This document shows positions 22,341 to 34,485 of a stretch of 64,000 bases of DNA, piece by piece. Source of the DNA: Cephalotus follicularis (taxonomy: Eukaryota; Streptophyta; Magnoliopsida; Oxalidales; Cephalotaceae). The stretch is taken from positions 124,001-188,000 of the forward strand of contig BDDD01001000.1 in NCBI GenBank assembly GCA_001972305.1. The letters are read 5' to 3'. The position numbers were made by a program, and so were the translations under genes. Below the pieces are notes generated by a model that had not been told where the DNA came from, made no database searches, and saw nothing but the letters and a program-made list of their open reading frames with translations. How positions within the stretch are numbered: the first letter of the stretch is position 1; each line of letters starts with the position of its first letter.

Positions 22341-25026
22341 TGTAACAACCCGTGTTATATTTTGAAATATAATCATGCATTTTGTGTGTGCATGCCTTGT
22401 ATACTAAATTATGAGACTTTATTGATTTATTAGGGCATAAACAAATTTATGCTTTTGGACCCAAGTTATGAAATTTTATTATGGGTTAAATTATTAAATT
22501 GTTTATGAGTTTTTCATTATGGGCTAAACTACTAAATGTTTATAGGATTAAACCAATTTATTTAGGGCCAAACTCTTTTTTCTTTTTGTGTGGCTGAAGT
22601 TAGCTTAATTAAGGCCCACAAACCATGCTTAAAGCATGTAGAATTCGGCCACACTCCAAAAATAATCTCCATACTTCTAGAGTTTTCTATAACTTTCACG
22701 TTAAATGAATTCGTCTTAGTTTTTAAGGGGCATCTCATCATTCTTGCTCGGGGGAACATTTCCTCTTCTCCTAAACCTCCATTTCTTATTCTAAATTCTT
22801 CAAGTAATCTTCTGTAAGTGAATTTATTTCATTTTTCCGGGGTTTTAAGGTAAGCCCCCTCATCTTCGAGCATTATAAGTTGAGATTTTATTAATTTTTA
22901 TGTTAAAAGAATAGATTAAAGTGATGAATTATTCTTGTGTAATAGATAATATCTACACTAGAATGGAAGCATTATTGCATAAATTAATCTTTCCTTCACC
23001 ATCTCTAAATTTTGGGTTGCATATGTAAAAGGAGAGAGTTGATTTCTTGTTTGGGTTTTGATGATGAGTAAGGGTATTAGTGAATTTGAATTGAGTGATT
23101 ATGTCAATAGATTAAAGGTTTAAAGCATTATTGCATGATTCACCTACCATTCTTCATCCTTTAATTTTTGAATTCAGATTTTTGACCCAACTTTGATCCT
23201 GTGTTTCTTCCTTGTTTTGAATCCAAAACAGTCGATTTTTGAGTCAAAGTTGTAGCCCCAGATGTATAGTTTCTAATAAAAATTGAATCACTAAAAAATA
23301 TTATGAAATGAGAGAGTTATAGTAGTTCGAATGCCCTGAGGTCAAAACTAAAAAAATAAAAAATAAATTTATTTAAGGGTAGAAATGTTACATATAACTC
23401 TGTTATTTGAAAACCAAATGCTTTGGGGACTTTATGATTGTTATATGTACATTTGTATAACATATTCTTAGTGCCTTATAATGAGCGCGTGTGGTTGGTT
23501 GGTGCTTCGATCCGACTTGTTTTTGGTTTACTAAATATATCCATATATGTGCGTACACAACTAGTGATATGGTCCTTGATGCATTCCAAGGTTAAATCAA
23601 AAGCTTGTCTGCATTAGATCCAGGTAAATCTGATTTGGACTTTGTTTTGGTAATATTATTAATCGATACATGATTTCTCATTTGATGACTCGGAAGAATA
23701 AATGACTAAAATTCGGGTATTTGAGTGCCAGATAGAAATGAAATAATGACTTTCATTGGAACTTATATGGCATTTTGGGGCTAATTAAGTCCTATGTTTG
23801 TCGGATTCTGTCCAGAAAAAACTTGTCATGATGCCATTGGCATTGTGTGTGTTAACCTAAATTAAGACCTATAGTTGGGATGTCAATTGGACTGAATGGA
23901 ATTTCGGTAAGGGGAGCAGCCTGCTTAATTTCTTTTATGTTTAGTCTAAATGTTTCTATTCATCTTGAACAGATTTAAAATAAATTTTTCTTCCCTGGTT
24001 ATCGAGTTTATAGTTTTAGATATTTTAAATATTGTTACATATATGATATGTTAATAGCCAATTTGTATACTGAAGCTACAATAAGGTTGTTAAGAAAAAA
24101 TTGTATTAGTAATGCATGTTTTGCGAGTAGTTTTCGGGTAATCCCGCAAATATCATAACTTTTTCGTTTCTTATCAGAATTGAGTCAACCAAAGCTCATT
24201 TTAAGGTTTAGATTTTTAGTTTTCAATGGTATTTGTTACATATCAATATTTAAGTTGTACAGAAATTTATGGCCAATAAACTACAAATGGTCAATTTTGT
24301 CGGTTAGCTTGTTTCTCACATAACTTTTAACTGGAGATTGAGTTTTATTATGTTTTGTTGACTGACATGTTTCATGTTGTGTTGTGTTTCTGAGCCTGCA
24401 TTAGCACGCTAGATATTTTGAGTTGACGAGGTCTCTTTGTTCTATGATATAGTCATGATCGATATAGCCATAGCGAAATGGCGGCTATAATGGGTAAGTT
24501 GTATTTTGATAAAAGTAACTTATTTATATATATGTGTTATGGTAGAGTAGACTAGTAATTATAATTCTGGCAGTTTCAGATTAGTCTTTTATAGATGTAG
24601 TGAGACATATGGGACATGGATTTCTGTATTGATATGAGCTTTGTATAGACAATGTATGTAAAGAACATTATGCTAGTGGAACCTCAAGAATACTTGAGGA
24701 AGTGGACATAGGCACATTTGGGCCGAACCACTATACAAATTCTCTGTCTGTTCTACTCTCTTTCTCTTTTATTTTGCTGCTTGATACAGAAATGATATAT
24801 GTTTGACTGTTAAAGGAATATCATAACAAGGAGATGGCTATATGATAGATTACTCTAAATGAACTGTTGATTCCTCGTTCGGGAGTGTGGATATTGAAAT
24901 TGTATTATTCTTGACAGGTAAAAAAAATTGGGAAATGTCCATTTTTAGGGGGAACTCTTTCAGTTTTTCTGCAGAAATCTCCACCATATCTATTAGATAA
25001 TTATTGACAAATAAATAAGATGAGTG
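22341..25026 (+). repeat. E3: LTR-like region, plus orientation, 3' limit uncertain
   Basis: Begins TGTAACAACCCG at 22341. A donor-like TTAAG|GTAAGCC lies near 22846-22856. Near its 3' side (24861-24890) is GTTGATTCCTC.TTCGGGAGTGTGG, a block also found on the opposite strand in E1 and E2, which links the three. No primer site, coding remnant or confident 3' end is seen, so it may be a solo or truncated LTR. The interior 23000-24850 is AT-rich with no coding capacity. Confidence 0.45.
24874..24885 (+). promoter_or_regulatory. cUUCGg-like mini-hairpin in E3
   Basis: CTCG-TTCG-GGAG, a 4-bp stem with one mismatch around a TTCG loop. The counterpart in E1 is a perfect CTCC-TTCG-GGAG in sense. Confidence 0.35.
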
Positions 25027-25053
25027 ATATATATATATATATATATATATATA
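25027..25053. repeat. (AT)n microsatellite
   Basis: A run of about 13 AT dinucleotides. Confidence 0.95.
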
Positions 25054-27839
25054 CTTACGAGGTTAATAGAGAAGTTGAGTAGAAATGGTAACGATAGAGT
25101 TATGGAGATCAAGTGTACAACAATTTTGTAAGTATTGTGGTTATGATGCATGCTTATAAATATTATGCTATAAGAGTAAAGATTTGAATATAGGGTCAAG
25201 AATAGAAAGAATGACCTAATAGATAAAACTTAATAGAAACTCTACTGTTAAGCGTGTTCAAATAAGAGAAATTTTTAAGGCACGGCTCGTCGGATAGAGT
25301 TAAGATTAGACACGACTGAGGTCATGTCTCCGTGCCAAGAGCACATGCCTATGGTGCTGGGAACGGGCTCAAGCGCAGCGGAAAACGACATCCAATTCAG
25401 ACATTAGGGTTTAGGGTTGATTAATTTTAAATTTCATCCAATTGATTAATTCCCAAGCAATGGGATGCCCTAAACTAAGTCCAAATTGACGATATGAGTG
25501 CCAAGGAACCCTAATTAAACAAACAATCAAACCGAAACCCAAAACCAAGCATAGGGTAAAACGGGTTAGATCAATAGGCTTGCTGTAAACCATAGACATG
25601 GACTCCAAGAAATGGCTCACAAGGAAACACACAAACCCTAGCCATAAGTCCAACCAACCCGAACCCAAACATCCCTAACCCTAAGGGATGACAAAGAAAC
25701 CACCAAAGGGCAAGGGGGTTCGGCTAGGGTTCTCTAACCCAAGCTACAACCCATTGCCACGGACATAAGAACAAGAAGAGAAGAGATTCTTACCAAGGGT
25801 GAAGACTCCTTCCTTCAAGTCAAGCTCCCTTTACCTTTTGAATCCAAGAACTCCAAAGCTTCCTCCTCAAGCCACGGATAAGGAAGATGCAAGCCAAGTG
25901 TTTATCCTACACTAAATCACTCAAGGTAAAGATAAGATGTAGTGTACAAGTTATCTCCACCTATCATGAACTTTGAGGGGTGAAAGGAGAGTTGAAAATG
26001 GCTGCAAAATGAACCAGGTGATTTGGGCGTTGACACCTAGGCGTATGGCATCAACGTGTACTCTAGCAGCAGAAAGAAGAGAGACGTAACAGGGAAGAGA
26101 AGGAAAAAGAAAGTGTGTTATGGAAGCTTGGTCCTCTTGTCCTATTATCATAAAATATTTATACTTTTTGACTTTTGACTTTTCTCTCACTCACCAACTC
26201 CTCTTAAGTTGGTAAGACCCGCGCATCAGCCTGTCATGGAGTCAACGACATGTGTCTCATCCTATCTTGGCATCAACGCCCATGATAAGATGAAACGGGC
26301 GCGTTGCCTCATTCCTTATAAGCGTCGACGCATGCTCTCCATAGCGTCAACGCGTAAGTCACTGGTTTTTCATGACAACCATGGCGTCAAGGCATGCTCT
26401 TCATGGTGTTAATGCCCAGCAACTTCAGCTACACACGGTGTCAACGCATGCTCTCCATGGTGTTGACGCGTAAGCCCTTGGTTTAAAAGGTGTCGATGCA
26501 TGCTCTTCATGGCGTCGACGTCCAGAGGCTCTAGCTGTACATGGCATCAACGCATGAACATAACGTTGACGCCTAAAGGAATGATGAGACAATCTCTTCT
26601 ATTTTCAGAAACCCTCTGCATATAATATTTCATCGTGGCATTGCATGGACCTATATTCAGTGAATTAAATACTCACTAGCAAAGAAACATCTTCCATGAT
26701 GTTTTCCTTTCACTAAATGACATGTGTCCCTCACATGTTAACCTGTTCAAAGACAGGCACGACCCGAAAGCCTATCGATCTTCAGTATGAAGATAAATTT
26801 TCAGAACATCCTGATTTCTGGTACGACCATTCTAATAGTCATCGACTATCAAAATAGCCCCAGTGTGAGAGCCAGTCACCCCCCGGATCCGTCTATTACC
26901 ACGTCTATCTATCATGGTCTGAATATCCAGTCGCTTTTTCCAGTCATCGGCATATGTGTCATGTTACCCTCGTCATAATTGGCTCTGATCACAGCCTAGG
27001 GTTTGGATATATGTCACCCATAGTATTACTACGATAACTATGAATCTATGATCGAACTGACATTATCGGTAGACCTCCCACGGGTTTGTCTTGTTCCCGG
27101 TCCACCTATGCCCGATTAGGACTTTGAAGTCTACAACGTACATAAATAAATAGAGCCACTCACCCTCAGCCCAGGTGTGACGATCCCCTATTGCGCACTC
27201 CCCCATACATCTCAATTCAGCTCCCACAAGACCCAAAGACAACCTTTTTGCCAGCACGTGGCTAGTGCTGGGGAAGGCAAAAATCAAAGTCAAGCAGTCA
27301 CCACACAATGTATGTCAGCCGCTTAAGTCAAAGGAGACAACGTAGGCTATACACCTACTAGTCACCATAGACTATACACTACCGAGACCATAGGAATCCT
27401 ATTGACATTGGGTATTGACTATCCAAATAGGTTTCCAATTGGTGGGTCAATTCAGTGTCACGCTCTCAACAATACACCTCACATTTAGCTTTAGGGATAA
27501 ACTCAAATGGCAACGAGATAACCATCCTCCACTGCTAACCTGGGAGCAAGCGTAACGTGACAAGTCTTCTTGGTTCATCAATGGCCCAAAGAAAGTGAAC
27601 CTATGACTTGGAACGTTTGTCACAGGGAGTAAGGATCACATTCTCATAGCCTCTTTGGCATGAGATCCAACCCTTTTGATCTGACGGGGCGCTACATGAC
27701 ATACAGTTAATTACGAATAATTATTCTGATCCTTTTGGTTGGTTGGGATGTGTCATACTCGTTTCCTACCGAGGCGGATGCGACAATCACGTGGCAAGCC
27801 TCCTTTCGGAAACCACCACGTGATATCTTAAAACCTGAA
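25054..27839. other. Unclassified repeat-like DNA with a GTCAACGC-rich block
   Basis: No gene is recognised. The part 25260-26600 resembles a reverse-strand LTR: about twelve GCGTCAACGC/GCGTCGACGC-type motifs lie at 26025-26580 and a TATA-like GTATAAATATT (minus sense) near 26150-26168. Boundaries and target duplications were not found. 26740-27500 is a C/T-rich stretch with phrases such as CCCCGGATCCGTC and GGTGGGTCAATTCAG that look like part of some retroelement, but I cannot name it. 27500-27839 shows nothing recognisable. Confidence 0.3.
26025..26580 (-). repeat. Cluster of GCGTCAACGC-type motifs
   Basis: Dispersed 10-12-bp motifs (GCATCAACGTG, GCGTCGACGCATG, GGTGTTGACGCG, GCGTCGACGTCC, GGCATCAACGCATG), often followed by ATGCTC(T/C)(T/C)CATGG, with spacing of about 25-40 bp. 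They have the same core as motifs in the LTRs of B, D, K and H. Confidence 0.6.
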
Positions 27840-28008
27840 ATTTCTTTAAAATAATTTCATCAAAACATAAGTTAAGCTTTCTAAAAACTTGAACTTTTGT
27901 TAAAACCTTGAAAATTTTTCTAACTCTTAAATTTTTACGAAAATCGGGCATGTAGTACCGTTTATCGGACTATGCCCCCTGTAAAGAAAAACACAGTTTA
28001 TATCCACA

Positions 28009-28020
28009 CTCCCGAAGGAG
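28009..28020 (-). promoter_or_regulatory. Perfect cUUCGg mini-hairpin in E1
   Basis: In sense (minus) CTCC-TTCG-GGAG: a 4-bp stem closed by C-G around a UUCG loop, a very stable RNA tetraloop type. It lies within a block shared with E2 and E3. Confidence 0.4.
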
Positions 28021-29040
28021 GAATCAACAATTTAAAATGGGCTGAGCCCTCAACCATAATACCAGGCATAAAGCATAAATCTATAGGACTCTGTCCTTTC
28101 AAATCAAAACCATGAAAAAAAAATCATTTATATCAAGACATAAGTAATGCATAAAAGTGTTGATGTCGTGATATTATGCATGTGTTGAAACCCTGGTAGC
28201 ATGCCCTGCCTCCGTGGTCCATCATCTACTGAAACAGACTTAGCAATCATCATGCCTCTATCTGGAAAGGGAAAGAATAAGGAGAGGGTTAGTCCAAATG
28301 ACTAAGTGAGTAGAAACAAAAGAATACATCTCCCATAACTATATATCGAATAAAAGGAGAAACAATACAAACTCAAACTAGAATACAATGTAAATCCATA
28401 GCAAGAAATGAAATCAAGGATCACAAAAGAAATCATGATCCACAACGGATATCAAGATCACAAAGGGATATCAAGATCTCGATGTGTAAACGAAATCCAA
28501 AATACAAATGAAGTCCACGATGTAAATAAGAATCACAAGTATAAAAGAAATCTGGGAAAGAGATCTCGATACATAAAAGAAACGCTTGAACTCAACAATA
28601 CAATTAACATATGAATCCATAGAACAATCTCAATGATCAAGTCAATACTCGACAATCAATTCCACAATTATAAACATAGACATTAACAACGCTCCATAAA
28701 TGAAACTCGGAAGTCAACAATAAATGTTCCGCTCAACAAACTGAAAGCTCAGGACTTCACAAGTACAATAAAATATCAAGAATTACGGATATGATCAACA
28801 ATCATGAAAAGCATAATAGCACGACTCCAATAAAATAACCAGTGACTCACAAGGAAGTCCACTGAACAAATATCATACTCAAGACACCAATAAAATATAT
28901 GAGAGTCACAATAATATCAAGTATCTGGATATCAAAGCTTAAAGATACGATCATGACAATATCAATATCAAGAATGTAATATGTGCCCTGGAAATCATAT
29001 AAATATAAGAGGATGCTGGTACCAATCATATCACTGTCTC

Positions 29041-29140
29041 ATAACTGCCGCCAAATCACATGGCAATACAATATGCTCTGCCTCCAAATCACATGGCGTC
29101 ATATCATAACCCCACCAAATCCCATGGCGTCATAATACAA
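29041..29140. repeat. Three short tandem units with CCAAATCACATGGC
   Basis: CCAAATCACATGGC recurs three times at about 35-40-bp spacing (the third copy CCAAATCCCATGGC), each followed by a CATA/AATA-rich spacer and GC(C/T) or CACC before the next. Part of E1. Confidence 0.6.
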
Positions 29141-29235
29141 CCGCTACAGCAATAATATAGGCCAATAGGCTACAGGATGTGATCATCATCCATCATACAC
29201 CGTTGTAGAGTGCCTATGGGAAGCATAATATCCAT

Positions 29236-29417
29236 ACCTCGACCGAGGGGACATCGTTATTTCATGGATCTGCCCTTGTCGGAATCACATAACAGAACCT
29301 CGACCGAGGGGACGTTGATATTTCATGGATCTGCCCTCGTCAGAATCACATAACAGAACCTCGACTGAGGGGACGTCGTGTACCACACGGATCTGCCCTC
29401 GTCGGAATCACATATCC
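29236..29417. repeat. Three tandem copies of a 61-bp unit
   Basis: Copies start at 29236, 29297 and 29358. Each reads ACCTCGACCGAGGGGACGT, then a variable middle, then GGATCTGCCCTCGTCGGAATC. The start CCTCGACCGAGG is itself a near palindrome, so each unit can form a short hairpin. They lie in E1; E2 has a different two-copy repeat at the matching place. Confidence 0.8.
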
Positions 29418-29466
29418 AATACGGTCGAATGGATGAGGAATGGAGAGTCTGATGCACTCACACTCA

Positions 29467-29492
29467 GCATACCATCATAGACAATAGTATGC
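29467..29492. promoter_or_regulatory. Conserved hairpin in E1
   Basis: GCATACCA at 29467-29474 pairs with TAGTATGC at 29485-29492 with one mismatch, loop of 10 nt. E2 has the same hairpin with a perfect stem. The flanks (CCGCAGATCTAGG, GTTCCCACATA, CACCCCATCATAGAC) are also conserved. Confidence 0.4.
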
Positions 29493-31429
29493 CGCAGATC
29501 TAGGTATGGAACCCGGGAGCAGTTCCCACATAGCACCCCATCATAGACCAATAGGCATGCTAATGAGAGTTGATCGTCGAACGTACCCTCACCATTGACC
29601 GGTAATACATATCATAATCCCGGTACCCAGCATCAAAATATAGCATAGTATAACAATATAACAAGTAACAATATCACAAGTGTGAGAAGGTGACCAAGTC
29701 ACCTAGAACATCGAGCATACACCCGCTCGGAATCATATCACAAACTAATGAATATATCAACAAAAGACAAACGGAATACGAATCCTGACCAATATCACAT
29801 ATCACAAGAATATAGGGCACATATGCAAACAACAGGACTCTCAATATGACATTATGAAAATATAATTAATATAACGATAACACGAAGTAATATCCATCCG
29901 CAGAAGCCAAGCGGAGATAAAAGCAAGGAAAAATGAATATACAATCATAACTATCTCATAGCAATATGGGAGTTCAATCAAGAATGCCCAATAAAGGATT
30001 TTGAATAACCAATGATGGAAACCAACCACAAAGGCTATCAACAAGCATAGGAATCGACAATATAGGATATCAACAAGTCATATGAATCGACAAGCTATGG
30101 CATTTAAAAATCATAATAAGGCAATATCCATCATCAAGGAATATCAAGAACCAATAAGATAAAGTAAGGAAGGAGATGTTCTACTAACAAGTCTACCGTC
30201 GTCAACTACCACAGACACCCTCTCGTTGGTTCGGATCAGATATAGAATCCCCGTCTACAAAGCCATCGTATTAATGTCTCATTAATACCACTTTCTATGC
30301 CTATTCACATGGGATGCATACAATGCATGTATGAAATGTCATATACCTCCACACGCCACTTTTACTCAGTTTTTCTCTCAATCATAATCTTTACTCAATT
30401 ATCTAACTTTATAACTCATGAACCATCACATCAATAATCCTGTTAAACCACATTTACAATCTATGTCACTTATCCTTGCCGAAATGCATTATGCAAGAAA
30501 ATGGTTGTATTAATCTATATGCTTTACACTCTTAAGTCTAGCAATATATTCGTGTTTCTCAATTTTTACTATACCTCAACTAACCTCTCGAAGCTTTGAA
30601 TAAGCTATAGAATTCGCATCGGAAAATCAAGATCGTCGTCGATTGGAAACCCTCCCATCCTTGGTTATTTTCATCACATTACTGCATATACAACACGTAT
30701 ACGTTAAATCCTACGCACAAGAAAACAAAATACTGTCACCATCGGAGCTCCGGCCGAATTCTGGCCAACACACCGAAGCTTTGGCTGCTTCAAAAAAAAC
30801 ACCGCAACAGCTTCTGTTCAAGGCGTCTCTGCCAGAGACTCGGTCAGAATCGGCGGCTGTCGCCTTTCTGAAGCTCCGGCTAAGTTGCCATTGCTCTGGT
30901 CACGCCACCACTGGACTCCACAGCCTCCAGGTTACTCATTAGTGGGTGATACTCATCGGGAATCAGCGTAAAACACGGCGTCCCAGGCGACAGTGAGTCA
31001 AAACATCGAGTTGACTCAAACAGAAAAAATTCGGTCGATTTCGTCCGAATAACCGCTCAACGGCCGTCAAGATGGGTAGAGATGATCTTCTAGATGAAGA
31101 CCGGCTTGATCCGTGATGACAACGGCGGCGAACGGGCACCGACAGTGAAGGCAGAGGAGAAAGAACGGGGAAGAAAGGAGAAGAAAGAGGGAGAAGGAGG
31201 ATACTAGGGGTGGAGGTCACAACGTCCGCCGTCTTTTCCCGGCCCCTGGTGCCTCACCCGACGTCTTCTCCGGTGTCTCTCCCTCTCTCTCGCGCTATCT
31301 CTCTTTGTCTCGCCTGTCTAGGGCCTTCTAGACGCGCCCAGCGTTTTCTTCTCTATTTTTTTTAAAACAATAATACTAATAATATATATTAATAATAAAA
31401 ATAATAATAATATGCTCACATTTTTAACA

Positions 31430-31598
31430 CGACACACCCCGAAATGTGACACTAGGCGTCACAGGATGGCCACATAGTATTGCCAATAAATAAATATGCA
31501 CATGAAATATGAATGGAATTCAGAATTGTATAAATCAAGAATGTATATATCCAACCAACGAGCCATTTCGTGGCATATAGGGACACCCCTAACCTAAC
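31430..31598. other. Host sequence left of element B, possible LTR piece
   Basis: The text CGACACACCCCGAAATGTGACA resembles the reverse of an LTR 3' end (GGGGTGTG). Its last five bases CTAAC (31594-31598) are the left target duplication of B. The same host sequence continues at 47698. Confidence 0.35.
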
Positions 31599-34405
31599 TG
31601 TAACGCCCGAGATTTTCATGTATTATAATTTCACAATGTAATTGTACCTTTAATTGTGAAACTAATAAAAGGATGGATTTTCCGAATTTGGTGATGTTTC
31701 CCCATCACTTTTATGTTGAATTATTGGGTTAAATGCTAAAAGAATGTTAAAAAGGCTAAAACGACGCTGTTCTGGGGAAAACACGTCGACGCCTTTAGGA
31801 TCACGTCGACGCCTTTGAGGCAAAATGGCTCACGTAGCTGCATGCACATGCACATCGATCCATACTAGGACATCGACGTCCTTTTGTAAAATTGATGAAA
31901 GACATCGACGTCTTCAGAAAGACGTCGACGCTTTAACTTCGAACGTCATGCATGTTACTCTGCTGACAAACAACGTGCGAAGGGGAGCCTTTTTAGAACC
32001 TTTCTCAGGCGCCTTGGGGCATGGGTTAGGACGTGTTGGGCATGCACCTTACTCCCTAACCTGCATGGCTGAAATTATGTGGAAAAGTGTAGCTTGTGTA
32101 AGTGTACATGCAACAAATGCAAGAAGAATAGAACATGTGTGCATGCAAGGGATGGATAGAATGAATGGGGCACTGTCTGGCATGAGGGACTGGGAAAACG
32201 AACCCAGCTACTGCATGCAGAGATGGGGATGTACCCTAGGCACATGTGACCTGCAATAAAAACACAAAGGAAGAAGAAGGAGGGTGTATTGCATAAAAGA
32301 TAGCCTCCACCTCCTTACCTTTAGCTGTTATTGTTTGAGAAAGAACCAGACACTTGAGAGACACTGTGAGTGTGAGGAAACAGTAAGTAAAGGAGAGAAA
32401 ACGTTTCCACCAATGTTGAGCTTGGGGCTTGGAGCTTGGAACTACTGGTGCAGCTACAGGACGGACCTAGAAGGGCTGCTGTGACCAGATTGGGAACGAA
32501 AAGGGGTGGACTTTCCAGTTCCTAACTTGGAACAAAAGGTAGGGGAAAGCCATACTATAATTTTGAGTTTGATATCCATGCATGGCTATGGTTTTGGATG
32601 TATAAAATGCATAATCCTTGTACTGATTTGGTTACTAGATTGATGCCATGATATGCTAGATATGTTTTGAGTATCTGCATGTTAGTTCCTTGCCTCGATT
32701 ACCTGTTATTATGCATGATTATGGGTTGTTAAGGCCACTGTTTGTTAAGTCGTGAGGAAGAAGACAACTACTATTGGAAAAGACATCGACTCCTTTTAAA
32801 TAAACATCGATGCCTTTTTAGTTTGCCTTGTTACTGATTGAAAGGGATAGACGTTTATGGAAAGACATCGACGCCCTAGGCTACCCACCTGGATTTTGAC
32901 TTGAAAGACGCCGACGCCTATGGTTCCTACCTTAATGCGCCGACGCCATCAATAATACGCTGTCGTTTTAGGGTTCCAGACCTTGAGCGTCGACGCGTAT
33001 GAAATGGACATCAACGCCTTCTGTAGAAGAACGTGCTAACACTAAGATTTGGACATCGACGCCTGATGGAAAAGACATCGACGCCTTTTGGAAAGACATC
33101 AATGTCTTTGTTACTGTTTGGGGTTTTCTTCATCTAACGATACGAAATGATCCCGATTCCTGTTTGAGTGCATTTGAGCATATGAATGCATTGCATATGC
33201 ACTGTTTACTGCCTGATTGTATACTGTTTGTGAATTGTTTATGATTTCTAAAGTATTAATATTTAGAAATGCATATATGAACTCAGAATAGGATATTTTG
33301 AGTATGAAAATATGTATTGATTAAATAACGTATTTTCGACCGAACGGATAAACAATTTACACTACTGAAACTGTTTATTGATATTTCCTACTGAAAATGT
33401 CTATTTTCAAATGTTGTCTTTTTGGAAACATTTTGGGAAACAACTGACTGTTGTCGATCTAAACGATCATTACTGTTTACTGTACTGTTACTTTTTAAAT
33501 TCACTGTTTGCTCTGTGAATTGCTATGTGTTTTTGTTTGAGCTACTAGTTGCATGGCGGAGGCTGCCAGTGATGACTAGTGGTAGGGTTGTACCTAGGGG
33601 CCAGGAGCATGGCTAGGTGACTCACTGTACTGTTGCCTCGCTCAGTTGCCCGAAGTGGGGACCGGAGTGGGAGTGTAGCATGGGGCCAGGAGTTGGCGGC
33701 GCTATACATACTGTTGTTGTGGTCCTATGTGGACATACTGTACTGTACTATTTATTGTTCCTTTACGGACATTACTGTGATTGTTGATGTAGCCCTGGCC
33801 GGGTTACTACTGTACTGTTACTGTATACATATATTCCTTATATATGTAACACCGATATTTTACTCTATTGTACACGTATATATATTTTCATATGTGTATA
33901 AACTGGGTCTCCACTGCACTGCATCATTTATGCATTCATATCATGACATGCATTATGTTGATCCCGAATTACTGTTATGACTTAGCCGAGTGAGGACAAA
34001 GGCTAACCCCCTACTTTACAGATTGATGCAGTGGACTGTTGGATCGGCATGGACGAAGATCAAGTCGTTATATTCTTCATTTTTTTATCCTCCTGTTTCG
34101 TATTAAACCCATGTGGATTATGGTTTTGGGATGTACCATTGTTATGGTTCTGTTTCTGTAGGAATTTTATATTGTACTGTAATTCACGCTCCGTTTTATG
34201 GGCGGTTAACTTTGATGAGTTGTATTTGGGTAGCGTGCGGTATGGGACACACGTTACGTGTTTACAGCTTATGAACTTTTTATGCTTCCGCAACTGACAG
34301 TTTGTTTAAAAAGTTTTAAGTTTTATGGTTTTTACATGAGCTGTATTTTATGTTAATTGCCTTTACCGCTTTTATGTTGCGTTTCTCTCAAAACGGGGTG
34401 TGACA
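31599..34405 (+). repeat. 5' LTR of element B (2807 bp)
   Basis: Starts TGTAACGCCCGAG, ends GGGGTGTGACA. Cluster 1 of CACGTCGACGCC/GACATCGACGTC motifs is at 31783-31932; TATA-like GCATAAAAGA at 32291-32300; donor-like AAAAG|GTAGGG with GT at 32539-32540; cluster 2 of about eleven GACATCGACGCC-type motifs at 32778-33105; then CTTAGCCGAGTGAGGAC, GGCTAAC (near 34001-34007) and CCCCTACTTTACAG ending at 34021. The implied leader intron would be 1483 nt. Open frames inside it (for example 31825-32259 and 33633-33980) recur in the other LTR copies and are not genes. Confidence 0.93.
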
Positions 34406-34409
34406 ACAG

Positions 34410-34421
34410 TGGTATCAGAGC
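34410..34421 (+). promoter_or_regulatory. Primer-binding site of element B (initiator-Met tRNA)
   Basis: TGGTATCAGAGC four bases after the LTR end, as in element A. Confidence 0.9.
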
Positions 34422-34485
34422 ATATTCCATATATGCTTAGCTAGGATAAGTTCCTTGGCAATTAATGAATTGTTTTCCTAAAGTC

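Larger units (their letters stand above)
27840..31429 (-). repeat. E1: LTR-like region, minus orientation, left limit uncertain
   Basis: In sense it may start at 31429 (TGTTAAAAATGTG). It then has a purine-rich GAGAGAGGGAGAGA leader block (31255-31310), a diffuse middle, an acceptor-like block with GACTAACCC (28288-28294, reverse strand) and CCCTTTCCAG ending at 28262, and a cUUCGg hairpin at 28009-28020. Many stretches match E2 (57392-60275): 28280-28310, 28990-29010, 29160-29200 and 29450-29600. No primer site or coding remnant is seen. The open frame at 30643-30942 has no recognised domain. The whole is probably a solo or truncated LTR, or two nested ones. Confidence 0.45.

Noticed and set aside
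26246-26250. CGACA as a possible left target duplication partner for E1 (right flank CGACA near 31430)
   Set aside because: The sequence after it does not look like an LTR end and continues the local motif cluster.
26740-27840. Possible coding or copia-internal region
   Set aside because: No RT, integrase or Gag motif could be read in any frame; left as unclassified.
30643-30942. 99-residue open frame with a hydrophobic start
   Set aside because: No recognisable domain, lies within E1 LTR-like sequence, and no splice or gene context is seen.
31825-32259. 144-residue open frame as a possible host gene
   Set aside because: The same sequence recurs in the solo LTR (18156 onward) and in B's 3' LTR (38395 onward); it is LTR sequence.
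32778-33105. Regularly spaced GACATCGACGCC motifs as a CRISPR-like array
   Set aside because: Motifs are short and degenerate, spacing varies, and the context is a plant LTR.
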